A stretch of DNA of 13,465 bases, taken from positions 1-13,465 of the forward strand of contig JAYEPB010000067.1 in assembly GCA_034723595.1 (NCBI GenBank). The letters are read 5' to 3'. Positions within the stretch are counted from its first letter, which is position 1. Every line of letters begins with the position of its first letter. The notes below the pieces were generated by a model that searched no databases, was not told the DNA's origin, and saw only the letters and a list, made by a program, of their open reading frames with translations. Of the stretch, positions 12,089 through 13,465 are shown one piece after another. This DNA comes from JAGLGH01 sp034723595. GTDB taxonomy: Archaea; Nanobdellota; Nanobdellia; Woesearchaeales; JAGLGH01. The position numbers and the translations under genes are program-made.

Positions 12089-12844
12089 TTATTTTCCCAA
12101 TAAAAAAGATCTTATTTGTTTGAACAGATTAATCCTGTCTTTTTTATCCCTGAAATTATGATCTCCGTCAATTTCAACATATTTAATATTTTTAATGCGT
12201 TTATATTCTTTGAAAAATTTGTTTTTCACCACATCATCTTGTTTTGGCTTAAATACAATTAAATCTGTTTTATTTCCTAATTCTGCAATATATTCACAAG
12301 GTTTAAACGCTCTTAATGTTCGCCAGAAATCTTTTCCAATTACCTGTACAGAACCTCTTGTCCGGGGATAGGATGTTAGATCATTCTCATTTATCTTGCC
12401 ACCTTTTGAGAGAATCCTTTTTTTAAGTTCATCAATAATAAATTCAGTATTAGAATTTGGAATTGAAGTAAAGACTATTTTTTTAATCATATATGGGGAC
12501 AGGATACTTACAACAAATGTTCCAAGCGAATGCGCAATAATATAAATCTCCTTATTTCTATAGTTTTTTCTTGCATATCTTATAACAGAATCAACATCAC
12601 CTGCTGCTTTTTGATATTGAAACTCATAATCTTCTCCTTCACTTTTCCCATAACCAGACAGATCAAATCTGATTGTTATAAAATCTTCTCTTAAATATTT
12701 TGAAAGATCTAAAAATGTGGCAAACCCTTCATCTTTATCTGATCCAAATCCATGAACAAATATCAATATTTTATCTGATGTTTTATTCCCTTCAATAAGG
12801 ACATCTAAATTTTCTCCAAAAATGTTTTTAATTTTCTTTTTCAT
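12089..12844 (-). CDS. alpha/beta hydrolase
   Basis: A 251-residue serine hydrolase of the alpha/beta fold. The oxyanion-side motif is FVHGFGSDKDEG (29-40), followed by RFDLSGYGKSEG (59-70). The nucleophile is Ser106 in AHSLG (104-108). The catalytic His is probably His229 in DGDHNF, and the acid Asp203 or Asp204 in PKQDDVV. It resembles small cytoplasmic esterases/acylglycerol-lipase-like enzymes. There is no signal peptide. The start at 12844 lies about 31 nt from a minus-strand TATA element. It heads a two-gene unit with the DUF4037 gene. The substrate cannot be told from sequence. Confidence 0.85.
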   Translation of the reverse strand: MKKKIKNIFGENLDVLIEGNKTSDKILIFVHGFGSDKDEGFATFLDLSKYLREDFITIRFDLSGYGKSEGEDYEFQYQKAAGDVDSVIRYARKNYRNKEIYIIAHSLGTFVVSILSPYMIKKIVFTSIPNSNTEFIIDELKKRILSKGGKINENDLTSYPRTRGSVQVIGKDFWRTLRAFKPCEYIAELGNKTDLIVFKPKQDDVVKNKFFKEYKRIKNIKYVEIDGDHNFRDKKDRINLFKQIRSFLLGK

Positions 12845-12870
12845 ATTCTATGTATTAAAATGAGGTTAGT

Positions 12871-12880
12871 GTTTAAATAC
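12871..12880 (-). promoter_or_regulatory. TATA element of the hydrolase/DUF4037 unit
   Basis: On the minus strand GTATTTAAAC, centred about 31 nt before the hydrolase ATG, predicting a 5' leader of only a few bases. It is divergent from the trpD promoter. Confidence 0.5.
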
Positions 12881-12920
12881 TTTTTTATTACCTTTCCTAA
12901 TATCTTCAAATTTTTCAAAA

Positions 12921-12930
12921 CATATAAAAA
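12921..12930 (+). promoter_or_regulatory. TATA box of trpD
   Basis: CATATAAAAA, centred about 27 nt before the trpD ATG, with an A-rich stretch in front that could serve as BRE. It predicts a leaderless mRNA, so trpD can be transcribed apart from trpEG. No CCATAAT-type dyad or Trp-rich leader like that before trpE is seen here. Confidence 0.5.
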
Positions 12931-12952
12931 CATCATTTAATTTGCAGATAAT

Positions 12953-13465
12953 ATGGAAACTATAAAAACATGCATCGCAAAACTTGTTAATAAAGAGAAT
13001 CTTTCAGGAGAAGAATCAAATCAGGTAATGGACGACATAATGTCAGGAAACTGCACTCATGCGCAGATAGGTTCATTTCTTACAGCGTTGAGGATGAAAG
13101 GTGAGACCATAGAAGAGATAGCAGCTTTTGCTTCTGTAATGAGAGATAAGGCTGTCAAAATCAAGACAGGCAACAGTGAAAACCTTATTGACACATGCGG
13201 AACAGGAGGAGACTGCAAAGGAACATTCAATATATCTACAATAACTGCTTTTGTTATAGCTGCTGCCGGCGCAAAGGTAGCAAAGCATGGCAACAGGTCT
13301 GCATCAGGCAAATGCGGAAGTGCTGATGTGCTTGAAGAGCTTGGAGTAAATCTTGATGTTTCTCCAGAAAAGGTCTCTGAATGCATAGACAAGATAGGGA
13401 TAGGATTCCTGTTTGCTCCAAAACTGCATGGAGCAATGAAGCATGCGATAGGACCAAGAAAAGAG
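12953..13465 (+). CDS. trpD: anthranilate phosphoribosyltransferase, N-terminal half (runs off window)
   Basis: The first 171 residues, open to the window edge. TrpD joins anthranilate to PRPP to give phosphoribosyl-anthranilate, the second step of Trp synthesis. The N-terminal helical domain is followed by the PRPP-binding loop DTCGTGGD (80-87), NISTITAFVIAAAGAKVAKH with the NxST element (93-96), KHGNRS (111-116), CGSADVLEELGV (121-132) and FAPKLHGAMKH (154-164), all in the family order. No Trp is present in this part. The codon style (CTT/CTG leucine, AGG arginine) is like trpE and trpG and unlike the four genes between. Usual full length is about 340 residues, so about half is missing. Confidence 0.95.
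   Translation, partial: METIKTCIAKLVNKENLSGEESNQVMDDIMSGNCTHAQIGSFLTALRMKGETIEEIAAFASVMRDKAVKIKTGNSENLIDTCGTGGDCKGTFNISTITAFVIAAAGAKVAKHGNRSASGKCGSADVLEELGVNLDVSPEKVSECIDKIGIGFLFAPKLHGAMKHAIGPRKE

Noticed and set aside
9160..12960. Similar words CAGATGATATAGG (after trpG) and CAGATAATATGG (before trpD) as insertion borders
   Set aside because: The match is short, imperfect and A+T-rich, and both words overlap gene ends; not enough for an attachment site or target duplication.
1..13465. tRNA, rRNA or CRISPR arrays
   Set aside because: I looked for T-loop words, conserved rRNA blocks and regularly spaced repeats and found none; the only tandem repeat is the coding array at 4576-4745.

Overview
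This is archaeal chromosomal DNA. The evidence is a RadB recombinase, an archaeal-type uS2 ribosomal protein, a stand-alone TRAM-domain protein, a ThpR-type RNA cyclic phosphodiesterase, a RaSEA-like radical SAM protein, and BRE/TATA promoters placed about 23-31 nt upstream of start codons (many transcripts look leaderless). The DNA is A+T-rich with small gene spacing. I cannot fix the lineage; a euryarchaeal or DPANN-type archaeon fits.

Layout. (1) 1-1821, minus: two tandem, paralogous polytopic membrane proteins of the GT-C glycosyltransferase type; the second runs off the left edge. (2) 1920-2621, plus: radB. (3) 2730-5082, minus: uS2, then a GC-rich intergenic region of about 350 nt with long nested inverted repeats, then thpR, a small membrane protein, and a TRAM protein with an RGG-like head and a 42/45-bp repeat-encoded acidic tail. 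(4) 5237-6793: an intact 1557-bp insertion sequence with 26-bp perfect inverted repeats, a 9-bp target duplication and one DDE transposase. A hairpin hides the transposase ribosome-binding site and should form only in read-through transcripts. (5) 6802-9170: tryptophan biosynthesis start. A strong BRE/TATA is followed by a leaderless 29-codon reading frame ending in two Trp codons, with competing inverted repeats, then trpE and trpG. (6) 9175-12844: four genes of different character: an all-helical protein with an isoprenoid-synthase-like Asp-rich motif overlapping a RaSEA-like radical SAM gene, facing a two-gene minus-strand unit (alpha/beta hydrolase, DUF4037). (7) 12953-end: trpD, cut by the window edge, with its own promoter.

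How it fits together. TrpE and TrpG would form anthranilate synthase and TrpD carries out the next step. The four-gene block splits trpEG from trpD and does not share their avoidance of Trp residues, so it looks like an insertion in an ancestral trp cluster. The insertion sequence landed a few bases upstream of the trp TATA box and left the core promoter intact. The observations most worth following are the Trp-rich leader frame with its dyads (a possible archaeal trp attenuator/operator), the prenyl-synthase-like plus RaSEA-like gene pair, the self-silencing hairpin of the insertion sequence, and the structured element upstream of the uS2 gene.
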